From positions 1-14,091 of the forward strand of contig JAISPN010000179.1 in assembly GCA_031274845.1 (NCBI GenBank): a stretch of DNA of 14,091 bases. The letters run 5' to 3'. The notes beneath the pieces were generated by a model. The model had not been told where the DNA came from, searched no databases, and was given only the letters and a program-made list of their open reading frames with translations. The translations under genes and the position numbers were made by a program. Positions 13,820 to 14,091 of the stretch are shown here, piece after piece. Source of the DNA: Acidobacteriaceae bacterium. Lineage in GTDB: Bacteria; Acidobacteriota; Vicinamibacteria; Vicinamibacterales; CAVVIG01. Within the stretch, counting starts at the first letter, position 1. Each line of letters starts with the position of its first letter.

Positions 13820-14091
13820 GTGGCGGTCGATTGGTTAAATCGCAACACGCGCGTCTGCCCCGTTTCTCCGTAGATACGCACCGCAAACTGACGGTCGCCG
13901 GGGCCGAGCAGATACAAACTGCCGGGCGACGCCGTGCCGAGCGGCGTGAAGGTGACGCTCTTGCTGACGCCGAGCCGGATGGGATCGGCGCCGGGCGGCG
14001 TGCCTGAATCCACGGCAGGCAAACCCGGCAGCGCGCCGAACTCGACGCCCGGAAACCGCTCGGAGAGCATCTCTGACGCCGCCGTCTGCAC
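13795..14091 (-). CDS. GspH/FimT-like pseudopilin, C-terminal part (truncated by window edge)
   Basis: The last 99 codons of a minus-strand gene whose 5' end lies beyond 14091; a GTG falls exactly on the edge and is unlikely to be the true start. The visible part contains RFPGVEFG, GLPAVDSGTPP, VTFTPLGTASPGSLYLLG and QFAVRIYGETGQTRVLRF. This pattern is what I recall of the C-terminal domain of GspH/FimT minor pseudopilins of type II secretion or type IV pili. The N-terminal methylation motif and TM helix should be in the missing part. The gene ends 25 nt inside the PilZ gene. The family call is fair, and the precise system (T2SS or T4P) is not determined. Confidence 0.65.
   Translation of the reverse strand: MQTAASEMLSERFPGVEFGALPGLPAVDSGTPPGADPIRLGVSKSVTFTPLGTASPGSLYLLGPGDRQFAVRIYGETGQTRVLRFNQSTATWMPLTTP

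Overview
The window reads as chromosomal DNA from a GC-rich Gram-negative bacterium. It has a complete glycine cleavage operon, lipoproteins with lipoboxes, a type IV pilin-like protein, a PilZ protein and a bacterial enhancer-binding-type regulator. The mix of a DUF6526-type membrane protein, a GT-C/TPR (TMTC-like) protein, the fused NAD(P)HX repair enzyme and a regulator with an altered GAFTGA loop recalls Acidobacteriota, perhaps Vicinamibacteria. That placement is inference from gene content and recalled family sequences, not from a search. No rRNA, tRNA, CRISPR array or insertion sequence was recognised.

Layout, left to right. (1) 52-492: a small two-helix membrane protein (+), ending at a strong hairpin. 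(2) 566-1808: a lower-GC block on the minus strand with two tandem paralogous lipoproteins, followed by the 3' remnant of a third copy that looks unannotated. (3) 1809-2188: an AT-richer divergent intergenic region. (4) 2189-4276: a large GT-C-like membrane glycosyltransferase with a TPR-like C-terminus (+). (5) 4286-6273: tsaE and the bifunctional NAD(P)HX epimerase/dehydratase gene nnr on the minus strand, overlapping by 4 nt. (6) 6332-7216: a PLP fold-type IV aminotransferase (+), divergent from nnr. (7) 7226-7277: a large imperfect inverted repeat at the convergent junction. (8) 7283-12723: gcvP, gcvH and gcvT plus an AAA+/Fis-HTH regulator, all on the minus strand. Transcription order is regulator, gcvT, gcvH, gcvP, and the regulator ORF overlaps gcvT by 107 nt. 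(9) 12889-13420: a DinJ/YafQ-type toxin-antitoxin pair with an intact antitoxin and a toxin interrupted by an in-frame TGA, preceded by an 18-bp near-palindrome. (10) 13457-14091: a PilZ protein and the C-terminal part of a GspH/FimT-like pseudopilin, overlapping by 25 nt.

How the genes work together. GcvT, GcvH and GcvP are three of the four glycine cleavage proteins; the shared L-protein (lipoamide dehydrogenase) is normally encoded elsewhere. TsaE (tRNA t6A synthesis) and Nnr (repair of hydrated NAD(P)H) are housekeeping functions often encoded together. The pseudopilin and PilZ protein suggest a pilus or type II secretion locus continuing beyond the right edge.

The items most worth a second look are the decaying lipoprotein array with its conserved cysteine pair, the YafQ toxin broken by one stop codon while its catalytic residues survive, and the regulator whose GAFTGA loop reads RTATGV.
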